Source of the DNA: Robbsia sp. KACC 23696
GTDB taxonomy: Bacteria; Pseudomonadota; Gammaproteobacteria; Burkholderiales; Burkholderiaceae
Assembly: GCF_039852015.1 (NCBI RefSeq)
Contig: NZ_CP156626.1
Span: 868,001 to 932,000 of the forward strand
Length of the DNA: 64,000 bases
Direction: 5' to 3'
The notes under the pieces were generated by a model. The model worked only from the letters and a program-made list of their open reading frames with translations, searched no databases and had not been told where the DNA came from. The translations under genes and the position numbers were made by a program. This document shows, piece by piece, positions 17,362 to 26,290 of this stretch; the stretch's first letter is position 1; each line of letters begins with the position of its first letter.

Positions 17362-18755
17362 TCGAACAGTGGACCAGTGCAAGCGGTGTACCGGTATTCT
17401 TCGTGCCGCGTCGCGAAGTGCCGATCGTGGATATCAATATCGACTTTGCGGCGGGTAGCGTATTCGATCCGCCAGGCAAATCGGGGCTGGCCGATCTGCT
17501 GGCCAGCGTGCTGTTGACGGGGCAGAAAGCCTACCGCGCGGTAGGCCCGTACGGCGACGAAACCTTGCCTGCCATGCGCGAAGAAGCCGCGGAGCATGCA
17601 TTCGATCGCATCGGTGCAAAGGTGGCCGCGGACGCGCAGGCGGACCGTTTGTCGGTCGGACTGCGGGCCTTGTCGCATCCGGTGTTGCTGCGGCATGCGA
17701 TCGCGCTGACCAGCGCGATGCTGGCGGTGCCGTCGTGGGCCGCGCGGCCGATCGCGCGAGAACAGGATCGCTTGCTGGCGTTCGCCGAGGAGCAATTGAT
17801 CGATCCGGAGCAACTGGCGAACCTGCGTCTGACGCAGGCGCTTTATGGCGATCATCCCTATGGACGCCTGCCCGATGTCGAGAGCCTGGAAAATATTACG
17901 ACGGCGGATCTGCGCGCGTTTCATCGGCAATATCTGACGCGCGATCGCGCGGTTCTCACGATCGTCGGCGATCTATCCGCCGACGATGCCAAGGCCTTGG
18001 CCGAGCAATTGGCCTTGGCGCTTCCCGCCACCGCACCGGGTGCGGACGTGTCGACAGTCAGATCGAAAGCGACCGTAATCGATGCGCCCTCGGTGATTCG
18101 AGGCGCCGCGCTCGACGCGGCGCTGGCCGATCTGCGCATCGACGCCGGGCCGTCGGCAAAAGCGGGCGAGCAATGGATCGCGCATCCGGCCAGTCAGGCG
18201 CATCTGCTGATTGGCGCCTTGACGCCGGGAATCGGGCATCCCGATTATTTTCCGTTGATGCTCGCCAATCGCATGTTTTCCTGGATGTTGAACGATACGG
18301 TTCGGGAGCGCTTGGGATTGGCATACGAGGTGTCCAGCACGCTGTATGCGTCGCGAGTGGGCGAGCATCGCATCGTCGTGAAGACGCGGGCGGATCAGGC
18401 GCGCCGCTGCGATCAGGCGATCCGCGATACCTTGCGTGCGTTTGTCGGCGATGCGCTGTCCGATCAGGCGATGCTGCAGGACCTCTATCTCCGAACGCGC
18501 ACCGAAATGGTCGAGGGTCGGGATCTCGCATTGGATTCGAATGCGAAACTGCTGCGGCAGGCCGCCGACATCGGCTTCGAGGGCTTGCCGTTGAATCGTA
18601 TCCAGACGTGGGTCGACTCGGTGCTGGAGGTGCGCTACGCGCAAGCGCGGGAGACCTTTGCACGCTGGATCGATCCGGCGCGTCAGGTGCGCGTCGTCGT
18701 CGGTGCCAGCGAGATCGCGGAGGAGGGAGTGTCGCGCGCGTCGGAGGCCGAATGA
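17358..18755 (+). CDS. M16 family peptidase-like partner subunit, no zinc motif
   Basis: A 465-residue M16 homologue in which the HxxEH motif is absent: the aligned segment is SGLADLLASVLLTGQ. It keeps the R/Y pair seen in non-catalytic partners (VRERLGLAYEVSS). It is therefore likely the substrate-recruiting subunit paired with the upstream catalytic gene, to which it is joined by a 4-base GTGA overlap. Its own stop overlaps the ATG of the nitroreductase gene (ATGA), so the downstream gene has been placed in the same transcription unit. Confidence 0.9.
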   Translation: MIEQWTSASGVPVFFVPRREVPIVDINIDFAAGSVFDPPGKSGLADLLASVLLTGQKAYRAVGPYGDETLPAMREEAAEHAFDRIGAKVAADAQADRLSVGLRALSHPVLLRHAIALTSAMLAVPSWAARPIAREQDRLLAFAEEQLIDPEQLANLRLTQALYGDHPYGRLPDVESLENITTADLRAFHRQYLTRDRAVLTIVGDLSADDAKALAEQLALALPATAPGADVSTVRSKATVIDAPSVIRGAALDAALADLRIDAGPSAKAGEQWIAHPASQAHLLIGALTPGIGHPDYFPLMLANRMFSWMLNDTVRERLGLAYEVSSTLYASRVGEHRIVVKTRADQARRCDQAIRDTLRAFVGDALSDQAMLQDLYLRTRTEMVEGRDLALDSNAKLLRQAADIGFEGLPLNRIQTWVDSVLEVRYAQARETFARWIDPARQVRVVVGASEIAEEGVSRASEAE

Positions 18756-19504
18756 ACCGACTGCCGGAAAGCGCTCTGTCCGAAAGCGTGCCGACGCAAA
18801 GCGCCGTCATGCCGCGCGGCGCCGACGCGCCGTTCGCGATCGATAGTGGCCATCCGCTGCTGACGCGGTGTTCGACTCGCCAGTTTCTGTCGACGCCCTT
18901 GCCGGACGGCATGCTCAGGCACTTGCTCGCCGTTGCGCGGCGCGCGCCGAGCGGTGCGAATCTGCAACCGGGCGAGATCGTTCACGTCAAGGGCGCGGCA
19001 CGGGCGACGTTGAGCGCCGCCTTGTGCGACGCGCATCGTGCGGGTCTGCACGAGCCGGAAGACTACGGTTATTTTCCGGATCCGATGCCGCACACGCTGC
19101 GGCGACGCCAGGTGGCCGCCGCCCAGGCGCTGTATCAGGCGCTGGGCGTGGCCCGCGATGACGGCGTCGGTCGTGCCGAACAGTTCACGCGCAATTTCTG
19201 CTTTTTCGATGCGCCGGTCGCGCTGCTGGTGACGATCGATTCGAGACTCGGCGCGGGCGGCTATATGGACCTGGGCATGATGTTGCATGGCCTGATGGTC
19301 GCGGCGGAGGCCGAGGGCATCGCCAGTTGCGCGATTGGGGCGATGGCGCATTTCCCGCGCCTTATCCGTGCGTCCCTTGGGTTTCCGGACAGCCGCCTTC
19401 TGGTGTGCGGCATGGCCTTGGGTTATCGCGACCCGACGGCGCCGGTCAATACCTGTCGCACCGCCCGTCTCGCAGTCGACGATTTCTTTACCGAAATCGG
19501 CTAG
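18752..19504 (+). CDS. Nitroreductase family FMN flavoprotein
   Basis: A 250-residue protein of the nitroreductase fold, which uses FMN and NAD(P)H to reduce nitro groups, quinones or other acceptors. The FMN-binding N-terminus is CSTRQF...RAPSGANLQPGEIVHV; the central GGYMDLGMMLHGLMVAAEAEGIASCAIG and the C-terminal CGMALGYRDPTAPVN complete the pattern (residue stretches abbreviated). It overlaps the upstream M16 gene by ATGA. Its TAG stop shares three bases with the stop of the convergent thiolase gene. In relatives rsmD usually follows the M16 pair, so this gene marks the left end of an inserted block. Confidence 0.88.
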   Translation: MNRLPESALSESVPTQSAVMPRGADAPFAIDSGHPLLTRCSTRQFLSTPLPDGMLRHLLAVARRAPSGANLQPGEIVHVKGAARATLSAALCDAHRAGLHEPEDYGYFPDPMPHTLRRRQVAAAQALYQALGVARDDGVGRAEQFTRNFCFFDAPVALLVTIDSRLGAGGYMDLGMMLHGLMVAAEAEGIASCAIGAMAHFPRLIRASLGFPDSRLLVCGMALGYRDPTAPVNTCRTARLAVDDFFTEIG

Positions 19505-20754
19505 AGGACAGCATCGTCGCGCGCGAGCAAGGCCGCGGCGCCCAGGCCGCCTGCGCCGGCAATCGCGGCCAGGCCGAGATCGCCGGTTTTCCCATCGCGG
19601 AGCAGATCCGTTGCCATCCGCACCAACGCGATCGCACCCGAGGCGCCGATGGGATGTCCACGCGCGATGCCACCGCCACGCCGGTTCAATTGCATCACGT
19701 CGATCCCCAATTGCTCGGCAAACGCGAACGCCTGGGATGCAAACGCATCATGCAGTTCGATCGTGTGCAATGCCTGCGCCGATAGGCCGTGGCGCTGGAG
19801 CAGCGCGTTGGCCGCCAGTCCCGCGGCGAGCATCGGTTGCTCGGGCTTTCCGCCCAGCGATTGGCCGCCGCGCCAGATAAGCCGCGGCGCGTTTGTCTGC
19901 GCCAAGTGGGCGCGCACCGTGTGGTGCGTCGATGCACGCATTAACACCACAAAGGCGGCACCGTCCGCGCGCGGCGATACCGCGATGCGACTTTGCGCAT
20001 AGCGTGGGTCGTCGGCATCGATGTCGACGATACGGTCGCTTGGGCTGAGGCCGAGGCCATGTCCCAAGCCGTCCGCACGCATCGCCAGTGGCATCCGCGC
20101 GGCGCGTTCGGCGGTCAGCGTGCGGGGATAACGGTCGGCATCGATACCGGCGATGCGCACGATTTCATTGGCGCACTCGGCGGCATGGGCGCGTGCGCGG
20201 CCATGCATGGCGATCGCGTAGCGATCCTGTGCCTCGCGCGTCCATCGGCGCTGTCGGGCGTAGTCGGCGGCCGCCGCGAACAAGTCCGGATCGCGCGCCG
20301 GGTCGGGGGCGAACGCAGGACGTTCGTAGACGCGCGGCGGTTCGTGCGGATCATCGGAGCGGGCAGGACGATGGGCGCGGATCGGTGCGCGACTCCATGC
20401 TTCAACCCCGCCCGCCACGACGATCGATGCCGTACCCGACGCGATCAGGCCTGCACCGACGGTGACGGCATCCAGCCCGGCGCAGCATTGGCTGTCGAGG
20501 GAGAAGGCGGCGCAGGCGTCCGGCAGCCCCGCCGCCAGTGCCAGCATCCGCGCCGGATTGCCATTGGCCCCCAGCGCGTTGCCAGCCACCACGGTATCCA
20601 CCTGCGCGCCGACGATTCCCGCCTTCGCCAGCGCTGCTAGGATGACCGGCGCGCCTAGCGCAGCGGGCGTCAGGTCGCCAAAGGCGCCATCCACGGGCAC
20701 CACGGCACTGCGCGCCCAGCCGGCCAGAACGATGGGGTCGTCGATATCGTTCAT
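19501..20754 (-). CDS. Thiolase-like protein lacking the C-terminal catalytic cysteine
   Basis: A 417-residue thiolase-superfamily protein (thiolases cleave or form beta-ketoacyl-CoA). The nucleophile is Cys90 in SLDSQCCAGLDAV, and the His motif is RGGGIARGHPIGASGA (His about 367). The usual C-terminal CIGGG motif reads AAIAGAGGLGAA, with Ala in place of the acid/base Cys at about residue 399. It overlaps the upstream acyl-CoA synthetase by ATGA and is presumably co-translated with it. Function may be a condensation rather than a standard reversible thiolysis; this is inference. Confidence 0.82.
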   Translation of the reverse strand: MNDIDDPIVLAGWARSAVVPVDGAFGDLTPAALGAPVILAALAKAGIVGAQVDTVVAGNALGANGNPARMLALAAGLPDACAAFSLDSQCCAGLDAVTVGAGLIASGTASIVVAGGVEAWSRAPIRAHRPARSDDPHEPPRVYERPAFAPDPARDPDLFAAAADYARQRRWTREAQDRYAIAMHGRARAHAAECANEIVRIAGIDADRYPRTLTAERAARMPLAMRADGLGHGLGLSPSDRIVDIDADDPRYAQSRIAVSPRADGAAFVVLMRASTHHTVRAHLAQTNAPRLIWRGGQSLGGKPEQPMLAAGLAANALLQRHGLSAQALHTIELHDAFASQAFAFAEQLGIDVMQLNRRGGGIARGHPIGASGAIALVRMATDLLRDGKTGDLGLAAIAGAGGLGAAALLARDDAVL

Positions 20755-22433
20755 AGCGGGCGCAGACTATCGGATGCTGGATCGGCCGGTTCAATGGTTT
20801 CGGTGGATCGTTGCGATCCGGCCGATGCTTGCGCGGCGATAGCGGCTTGCGCCGCACAGGCGCGATCGAGCCGTGCGGCCAGGGTCGGATGGTCGGTCTT
20901 GCCGCTGGTCGTACAAGGCCAGGCCGTGTTGTCCGTGCAGACAAAAAAGCGACGGGGGGTCTTGTAGGGTTCGAGCCGCGCACGGCACCAACGCGCCAAT
21001 TCGGCGGCGCTGGGCGGCAGATCGGTGTCGCCATCGGCGATAGCGGCGCCAATCGTTTCATCCATTAGGGCGTTGTCCGATGGTCCCGCATTCTGTCGCC
21101 ATCGGACGGCAGCCACGAGGGCACGACCGCGAATCGCGTCCGGCACGCCATGCACCGACGCATCGTCCACCCACGGATGCGCGCGCAGCACCGCTTCCAC
21201 TTCCTCGGGAAACAGGTTCTTTCCTTGCGTTACGAGCATGCGCTTTGCGCGGCCGATCAAACACAGACGGCCGACGTCATCGAGATATCCGACGTCCCGT
21301 ACCGACAACCAATCGCCTTGCGCGTCGCCCGTTTCCCGGACGGCGGCAGTGTCGTCGATTGTGCCTGCGGCAGCGGCATAAACGTAGTCGTTGAAGAGCA
21401 TCGGGCTGCGCACGAAGATCAAGCCGGCGCCATCGGTGGACGGCGGTTGCAGTGGGGCGATGCGGAGATCGACCGTCGCGAACGGGCGTCCGACGACGGC
21501 ACCAGGCAGCGCGTCGTCGGCATCGGTCCACGCGACGAAACTGGTTTCGGACGCGCCATAGAACTCGATGATCCGCGCATTCGGAAACAGCGCGCGCAGC
21601 GCGGGCGTCCGTTCGCGCATCCATCGCGCGCCGCTGATCATCACCAGTGTCACGCCTTCCAGCGGCGCCAGTTTGCGCCGTGCCGCCACGTCCAGCATAA
21701 GGGCCAATTGGCTGGGTACTGCGACCACGCAATGTTCCCCGTCACGCAGCGTCTGCAAAGCACGCGCAGCAGAAAATCGCGGCTGTAAGACGACCCCGGC
21801 GCCTGTCCACAGGCCCTGCAAGGCGCCGAACAGAAAGAGCGAATGGGACAGGCGTCCGGGACAGAACACGCGAGACTGGGCGCCTGGGCCGAATGCATCG
21901 AGCGCGGCGCGCAGGCTTTCCACCCAAGAACGATGATGCCGGCGAAACCCCTTCGGCAAGCCGGTGCTGCCCGAGGTGAAGCCGACGTAGAACGGTGTCA
22001 GCGGCGACGGTGCGGCTAGCGTCGACGGGGTATCGGCGAGCGCGTCGGCGAGGCGGCCGCGTACCGCTTGCGGCCAGTCGTCGTCGGCCACGGCGGCGGC
22101 ACGTCCGCTATGGATGATCGCGAGAAAATCCCGTAGTCGCGCGATGGGGTCGTCGTGACTGGCCGCCGCTGCTGCCGTGCCGCCTGCTTCCGAATCCGCG
22201 GGGTCGCGCGCCAATGCGGTCTGCGCGTCCGTTTCCGGCGCGTCGGCCCAGAGCGCCGCGTCGAGCCACACATGCTGCGGCGCGGCGATGTCCCGCAAAT
22301 AAGCCGCGCGGGCGCTTACCGCGCGATGCAGCGCGGCGAAGGTCAGTTGTCGGGTGCCGTCATCGAGCGCGATGCGGTTGGGGAACTGCGATGCCCAATG
22401 AGCCAGCGGCGCGTCCAGTGTGGCGAAATCCAT
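20751..22433 (-). CDS. AMP-forming acyl-CoA synthetase (ANL superfamily)
   Basis: A 560-residue adenylate-forming ligase that activates a carboxylate with ATP and passes it to CoA. Core motifs in order: the P-loop FTSGSTGLPKG, then MISGARWMRER, YGASET (adenine pocket), GRAKRMLVTQGKNLFPEEVE (hinge region) and the catalytic Lys in TTSGKTDH. The GFRRHHRSW after the P-loop resembles medium/long-chain or aryl-acid ligases, but the substrate cannot be read from sequence. A short disordered tail follows. It is the first gene of a two-gene unit with the thiolase. Confidence 0.86.
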   Translation of the reverse strand: MDFATLDAPLAHWASQFPNRIALDDGTRQLTFAALHRAVSARAAYLRDIAAPQHVWLDAALWADAPETDAQTALARDPADSEAGGTAAAAASHDDPIARLRDFLAIIHSGRAAAVADDDWPQAVRGRLADALADTPSTLAAPSPLTPFYVGFTSGSTGLPKGFRRHHRSWVESLRAALDAFGPGAQSRVFCPGRLSHSLFLFGALQGLWTGAGVVLQPRFSAARALQTLRDGEHCVVAVPSQLALMLDVAARRKLAPLEGVTLVMISGARWMRERTPALRALFPNARIIEFYGASETSFVAWTDADDALPGAVVGRPFATVDLRIAPLQPPSTDGAGLIFVRSPMLFNDYVYAAAAGTIDDTAAVRETGDAQGDWLSVRDVGYLDDVGRLCLIGRAKRMLVTQGKNLFPEEVEAVLRAHPWVDDASVHGVPDAIRGRALVAAVRWRQNAGPSDNALMDETIGAAIADGDTDLPPSAAELARWCRARLEPYKTPRRFFVCTDNTAWPCTTSGKTDHPTLAARLDRACAAQAAIAAQASAGSQRSTETIEPADPASDSLRPL

Positions 22434-22666
22434 CGCGATGACGGTGCTCCAAATGGCGAAAGTTGCCCATTATAAGGAAACCGTGGCGGCCGACAGCCGC
22501 GTGGATAAGCATCGCGCGCGGGTGGGTATTGCACGTCTCGACGCGTCCTTCCGACGCGCGTGCCGAGCGGCGCGACGCACCGTCGCCACAGGCGGCGAGG
22601 GTGCGACGGCCCGCGGCGCGCCGAACCTGCGATAATCCGGTTTTGCTTTCAGTGGACTTTCCTTAC

Positions 22667-23389
22667 ATGCCTCGTTCGTCTTCTCCCGGCAATGCGCCGT
22701 CGCGCGCCGGCGGCCCCGCCGCCAAAACGGGTGGCGCCGCGATCAACCGCCCGCGTGGCGTCGCGCAGCAGGTCCGGATTATTGGCGGACAGTGGAAGCG
22801 GACGCCGCTGGCAGTGATCGATGCCGAGGGGCTGCGGCCGACACCGGATCGCGTTCGTGAGACGCTTTTCAACTGGCTCGGACAGGATTTGAATGGCTGG
22901 CGCTGCGTCGATGTCTTTGCCGGCAGCGGGGCGCTCGGTTTCGAAGCCGCGTCGCGTGGTGCGGCCTTGGTACGGCTGATCGAGCGTCATCCTCGCGTCG
23001 CGGCGCAATTGCGCGCGGTGAAGGACAAGCTGGAGGCGCGCGGAGTCGACGTAGTGGAGGCCGATGGCGGGCGCCTGTTGTCGAGCATGGCGCCGGCCAG
23101 CGTCGATCTGGTGTTTCTCGATCCGCCGTTCGACAGCAGCGCCTTGCCGTCCGCATTAGTCGCGGCGGCGCGGGTCTGTACGCCGCACGGAAAGATTTAT
23201 GTGGAGGCGCCGGTACCGCTTTCGCCGCTGCCGGTCAAGAAAAAGGGGCCCGCATCGCTGACGCTGGATCCGAACAGCCCGCTGGCGCAGGCATGGTCCA
23301 CTTTGACGCGTGATGGATGGGAAGTGTCACATCAAGGTGTCGCGGGTGCGGTACATTATCACTTACTGCAACGCAGCACGACGAGCTGA
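22667..23389 (+). CDS. rsmD: 16S rRNA (guanine(966)-N2)-methyltransferase
   Basis: A 240-residue SAM-dependent rRNA methyltransferase acting on the 30S subunit at G966. Conserved blocks: [48 protein letters not shown] (motif I) and the catalytic VFLDPPF (motif IV, NPPY-like). A basic, Ser/Ala/Pro-rich N-terminal extension of about 35 residues precedes the core. ATG 22667 is chosen from homology; a GATAAT box lies at 22631-22636. It is upstream of coaD as in most proteobacteria. Confidence 0.94.
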   Translation: MPRSSSPGNAPSRAGGPAAKTGGAAINRPRGVAQQVRIIGGQWKRTPLAVIDAEGLRPTPDRVRETLFNWLGQDLNGWRCVDVFAGSGALGFEAASRGAALVRLIERHPRVAAQLRAVKDKLEARGVDVVEADGGRLLSSMAPASVDLVFLDPPFDSSALPSALVAAARVCTPHGKIYVEAPVPLSPLPVKKKGPASLTLDPNSPLAQAWSTLTRDGWEVSHQGVAGAVHYHLLQRSTTS

Positions 23390-23447
23390 TCGTGCGCGGC
23401 ATCACCGGTACAGGAGCGGCCTTGCGAGCCGACGCGGAGAAGAGACA

Positions 23448-23942
23448 ATGATCATTGCGGTATATCCCGGCACGTTCGACCCCTTTACGCGGGGCCATGA
23501 AGATCTCGTGCGACGCGCCTCGTCGATGTTCGACCATTTGGTCGTCGGCGTGGCCGCCAGCAAGCGCAAGGGCCCCTTTTTCTCGCTCGACGAGCGTCTG
23601 GAAATTGCACGGGACGTGTTGGGCCACTATCCGAATGTGCAGGTGGAAGGGTTTTCCGGCCTGCTGAAGGATTTTGTTCGCAAGGTGAACGGACGGATTA
23701 TCGTTCGGGGCTTGCGAGCGGTATCGGACTTCGAATACGAGTTTCAACTGGCCGGGATGAACCGGCATTTGTTGCCCGATGTCGAAACGATGTTCATGAC
23801 GCCTTCGGAGCAGTATCAATTCATTTCGGGGAATATGGTCCGCGAAGTGGCGTTGCTCAGCGGCGATGTCAGTAAATTCGTTTTCCCGTCGGTGGAAGCG
23901 CGTCTGAAAGAGAAGGTCGCCAAGACCGATCTCGGCAACTGA
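23448..23942 (+). CDS. coaD: Phosphopantetheine adenylyltransferase
   Basis: A 164-residue nucleotidyltransferase that transfers AMP from ATP to 4'-phosphopantetheine, the penultimate step of coenzyme A synthesis. The N-terminus [21 protein letters not shown] contains the TxGH-type ATP site (TRGH, in a longer conserved stretch), and the second ATP motif is [12 protein letters not shown]. Length equals the family norm (about 160). It follows rsmD by 58 bases with an AGAGA purine run before the ATG. Confidence 0.97.
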   Translation: MIIAVYPGTFDPFTRGHEDLVRRASSMFDHLVVGVAASKRKGPFFSLDERLEIARDVLGHYPNVQVEGFSGLLKDFVRKVNGRIIVRGLRAVSDFEYEFQLAGMNRHLLPDVETMFMTPSEQYQFISGNMVREVALLSGDVSKFVFPSVEARLKEKVAKTDLGN

Positions 23943-24329
23943 AACGGCAAGGCCTGTTTTGGTCCGTTGCAGGCGACGCGTGTGCGCTGGCGGCGCCACC
24001 TGGCGCTGTCGATGCGCGCGAGGCCGCGCTTTCCGGGCCGTGGGCGCGCTGATAGATCGATGTTTCTGCCGTCATGGATAAACATGCATGACGGCTTGCT
24101 TTGTTATTACATCGTAGTCCTGATTATCTGCCTCGCCGTCGCGTGCTTTAACCGTCGACGCGTCTCCGATGCGGTGTGCCCTGGCCGAACGGTCAGCGTG
24201 AGTGCGCGCACTGCGCGCTCAGACCGGTGGACCTATCGAGGTTTCTGGGCTTAGCCTACTCTTTTGATGCTACCGATATCTATTGGAAGCACGTCACCGC
24301 ATCGCGGTGCGGAAATAGAGAAACCGCCC
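23943..24329. other. Spacer after coaD, start of accessory region
   Basis: About 390 bases with no supportable gene. It contains the terminator-like hairpin at 24068-24102 and possible start codons for the exported protein (ATG 24267). Base composition falls towards AT here compared with coaD. Confidence 0.4.
24068..24102 (+). terminator. Probable terminator downstream of coaD
   Basis: GCCGTCATG (24068-24076) pairs perfectly with CATGACGGC (24087-24095) around a 10-base loop, followed by TTGCTTTGTT. It lies about 125 bases after the coaD stop. Confidence 0.55.
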
Positions 24330-24845
24330 TTGAAAGATTCGATCCGTTTTGCCACGATCGCCAGCGTGGCGCTTTCCGGCGCGCTGGGCTTCGCGTCGAT
24401 CACGACGCAGGCGCAGGCGCCGACATCGGTACAGTCTCGCGTCGAACATTGTCCGCAGCTTGCGGACATGAAGAAGCTCGATGCAGTCGTTACGGCCCGA
24501 ACGGCCAGCGGTCTCCAATGGGTCGGCGTTATGCAGTCAGATGCGCAAGAGGTTCGGCAGTTCCAGAAGGTGTGGATTCGCCCGCTCGATGATAAGAAAC
24601 GCCATGCGGGGGCGACGGCGCCGAAACCCGGGATCAGCGAATTCGTCGGCTGTCGCTACGATCTGACCCGCGGTGGGTCCTTGTTGATGCGCCTGAGCGC
24701 TGGCCGCAGGGACGATGATCTCGTCAGCAAGATCGTACCGAGAGGCGAACGATGGAAGCGGGATGTGAGCGGGTGGGGCGATGTTCGCTATCTCTGCACC
24801 GGCGAACCACAAAAGTGCACGTTCTCGATCGCAGAGAGCCATTGA
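24330..24845 (+). CDS. Small exported protein resembling DUF3757
   Basis: A 171-residue protein from a TTG start at 24330. The N-terminus KDSIRFATIASVALSGALGF looks like a Sec signal peptide, cleaved after TQAQA. The mature part has four cysteines in the spacing CPQL...GCRYDL...YLCTGEPQKCTF, with a WVG segment after an ASG turn, the pattern of DUF3757-type periplasmic proteins. An in-frame ATG at 24267 would add 21 residues and spoil the signal peptide. Neither start has a good Shine-Dalgarno. It converges on the membrane-protein/DUF2778 pair and could be related to it, but no function is known. Confidence 0.6.
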   Translation: MKDSIRFATIASVALSGALGFASITTQAQAPTSVQSRVEHCPQLADMKKLDAVVTARTASGLQWVGVMQSDAQEVRQFQKVWIRPLDDKKRHAGATAPKPGISEFVGCRYDLTRGGSLLMRLSAGRRDDDLVSKIVPRGERWKRDVSGWGDVRYLCTGEPQKCTFSIAESH

Positions 24846-24902
24846 GGTGATGCTAGTTCGTCGGAAGGGCACGTCGGTCCAAGCCCGCGTTCGCGCTCTA
24901 CG

Positions 24903-25178
24903 TCAGCGATATCCGGAACGTGTCATCGCGATGATGAGCGTCGACGCGATCCATACCAATGCGATTGCGATCAGCACACTAACCGCAGCCAATAAACCGA
25001 AGATCACGTTTTCTTCACCCTCGCTTCCAAATGCACCCGTTATGCGGAACAGCGGCGTCAATGCGCTCCACACGAGGGCGCTTACGATCCAGCGGGCGAC
25101 GGCGTCGGAGCGCGTGATTCCCAGAAAGACGATCGGCGTAATGACCGCGACTAAGACAATACGTAGAACCGTTGTCAT
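24903..25178 (-). CDS. Small three-helix membrane protein, candidate immunity protein
   Basis: A 91-residue hydrophobic protein with about three membrane helices (roughly residues 4-20, 28-42 and 58-82) and a charged GSEGEEN turn. Its ATG overlaps the stop of the DUF2778 frame by ATGA (25175-25178), so the two would be co-translated. Membrane or periplasmic proteins encoded next to peptidoglycan-targeting effectors commonly act as immunity factors; that role is inferred from position only. I do not recognise the family. Confidence 0.6.
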   Translation of the reverse strand: MTTVLRIVLVAVITPIVFLGITRSDAVARWIVSALVWSALTPLFRITGAFGSEGEENVIFGLLAAVSVLIAIALVWIASTLIIAMTRSGYR

Positions 25179-25568
25179 CGGACCTCGACCATACCGTAGT
25201 AGGGAATGCTGGTACCCGGTATCGTTGTAGGCTTTTGCGATAGGAGGTAGCGGCGTAATCGGTCGAATTGTGCCTGCGATATCAGGTAAATACATCCCTC
25301 ACTGACACCGAAACGGCCGTTGGGGTGGAGTCGAAAATTTCCGCGCTTCCTTTGGAATCGGGCCATTACCGACGATGGCGGTCGCGTCGGGCTTATTGAT
25401 GTATTTGTCCGTCCCGGAGAACGCGATGACTGCGCCGAACCCTTGGCAAACGAACATCGATGTCTTCTGCCCGTTTAATTGAAATATGCATTGCACAGGC
25501 ATCACCGCTCCGATAGGAAGAGACGGATCATTATAGTCACGAAGCGGCGTGTCTATTGTCACCGGCAT
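25175..25568 (-). pseudogene. DUF2778 (Tlde1-type L,D-transpeptidase-like) effector gene interrupted by a frameshift
   Basis: Two overlapping minus-strand frames together give one DUF2778 domain. The upstream frame (25568 to 25299) encodes CIFQLNGQKTSMFVCQGFG, AFSGTDKYINKPD and GNGPIPK, then runs into sequence unlike the family and stops. The +1 frame continues with NFRLHPNGRFGVSEGCIYL (catalytic-type His and Cys), then VEVR, and stops at 25175. Tlde1 proteins of this family are type VI secreted enzymes that attack peptidoglycan tetrapeptides. The crossover must lie around 25335-25360. A single-base error in the assembly would give the same picture. Confidence 0.72.
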
Positions 25569-25854
25569 CGATTTTCAGACTACAAAAATAGATCGCATTA
25601 ATGGGGCGGCGGCACGACCGTGCGCTTAGTGGCCGCTTCGATGAGCGCCTTTGCTATTGGACGGCAGGGGGACTGTGGCGCACAATATGGGATGCAGCAA
25701 CGACGCGGGCAGTCGTGCCTACCCCGCGGTGCATGGTTGAACCGATGCGGGACGCGAGCATGTATCGCTTGGGACATGCGATGAAGCGATGATAATTCCC
25801 TCATCTTCTGAAGGTTTTTGACTTCTTGGACAGTAAAGAAAAAGTGGTGAACAC
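25569..25854. other. Non-coding spacer before the ferredoxin gene
   Basis: Two short overlapping ORFs on opposite strands here show no family features and no ribosome sites. I see no RNA, repeat or insertion sequence. Confidence 0.4.
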
Positions 25855-26145
25855 GTGTCGCTCATAATCACTGACGAATGTATCAACTGCGATGTGTGCG
25901 AGCCGGCTTGTCCTAACCATGCGATCAGCATGGGGGTGGAGATCTACGAGATCGATCCGGACAAATGTACCGAGTGCGTCGGGCATTTCGATGAGCCGCA
26001 GTGCCAGATGTTGTGCCCGGTAGAATGCATTCCCCTGGATCCGAACCATGTCGAGTCGCGGGAAATGCTATTGCATAAATATGCGCGTTTGACGAAGCAG
26101 GACGCGCCGGAATCGCCGACAACCACGACCTCCGACGAGGCTTGA
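25855..26145 (+). CDS. yfhL: YfhL family 2[4Fe-4S] ferredoxin
   Basis: A 96-residue low-potential electron carrier. The first cluster motif is CINCDVCEPACP (CxxCxxCxxxCP), the second CTECVGHFDEPQCQMLCP with the 7-9 residue insertion typical of the Alvin/YfhL ferredoxin family. It starts at GTG 25855 (MSLIITDECIN), fitting all homologues. In relatives this gene directly follows coaD; here about 1.9 kb of accessory DNA separates them. The electron-transfer partner is not evident from context. Confidence 0.94.
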   Translation: MSLIITDECINCDVCEPACPNHAISMGVEIYEIDPDKCTECVGHFDEPQCQMLCPVECIPLDPNHVESREMLLHKYARLTKQDAPESPTTTTSDEA

Positions 26146-26290
26146 TTTGTAAGCCCACGCGTGATCAAGTGGGCGTCATCATGCGAGCAGTGGGGCGAGG
26201 GTGTTACGCAGGCGATGCCGACCCGGTCAACGCGGCCGGGGATCATGTGCTGGTCGATTAGCCCCCTCTCATGTCGCGTGCCTGGCGGCA

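Noticed and set aside
17735-19504. A 589-codon plus-strand ORF ending in the nitroreductase frame
   Set aside because: Its first half overlaps the second M16 gene in another frame and is Arg/Gly/Ala-rich; the true nitroreductase start is ATG 18752.
25330-25365. Programmed frameshifting to explain the split DUF2778 gene
   Set aside because: The needed shift is +1, the AAATTTT run is not in the frame required for -1 slippage, and no stop-codon or structural signal for +1 shifting is seen; mutation or sequencing error is simpler.
25598-25804. Two short opposing ORFs before the ferredoxin gene
   Set aside because: No ribosome sites and no recognisable domains; most likely non-coding.
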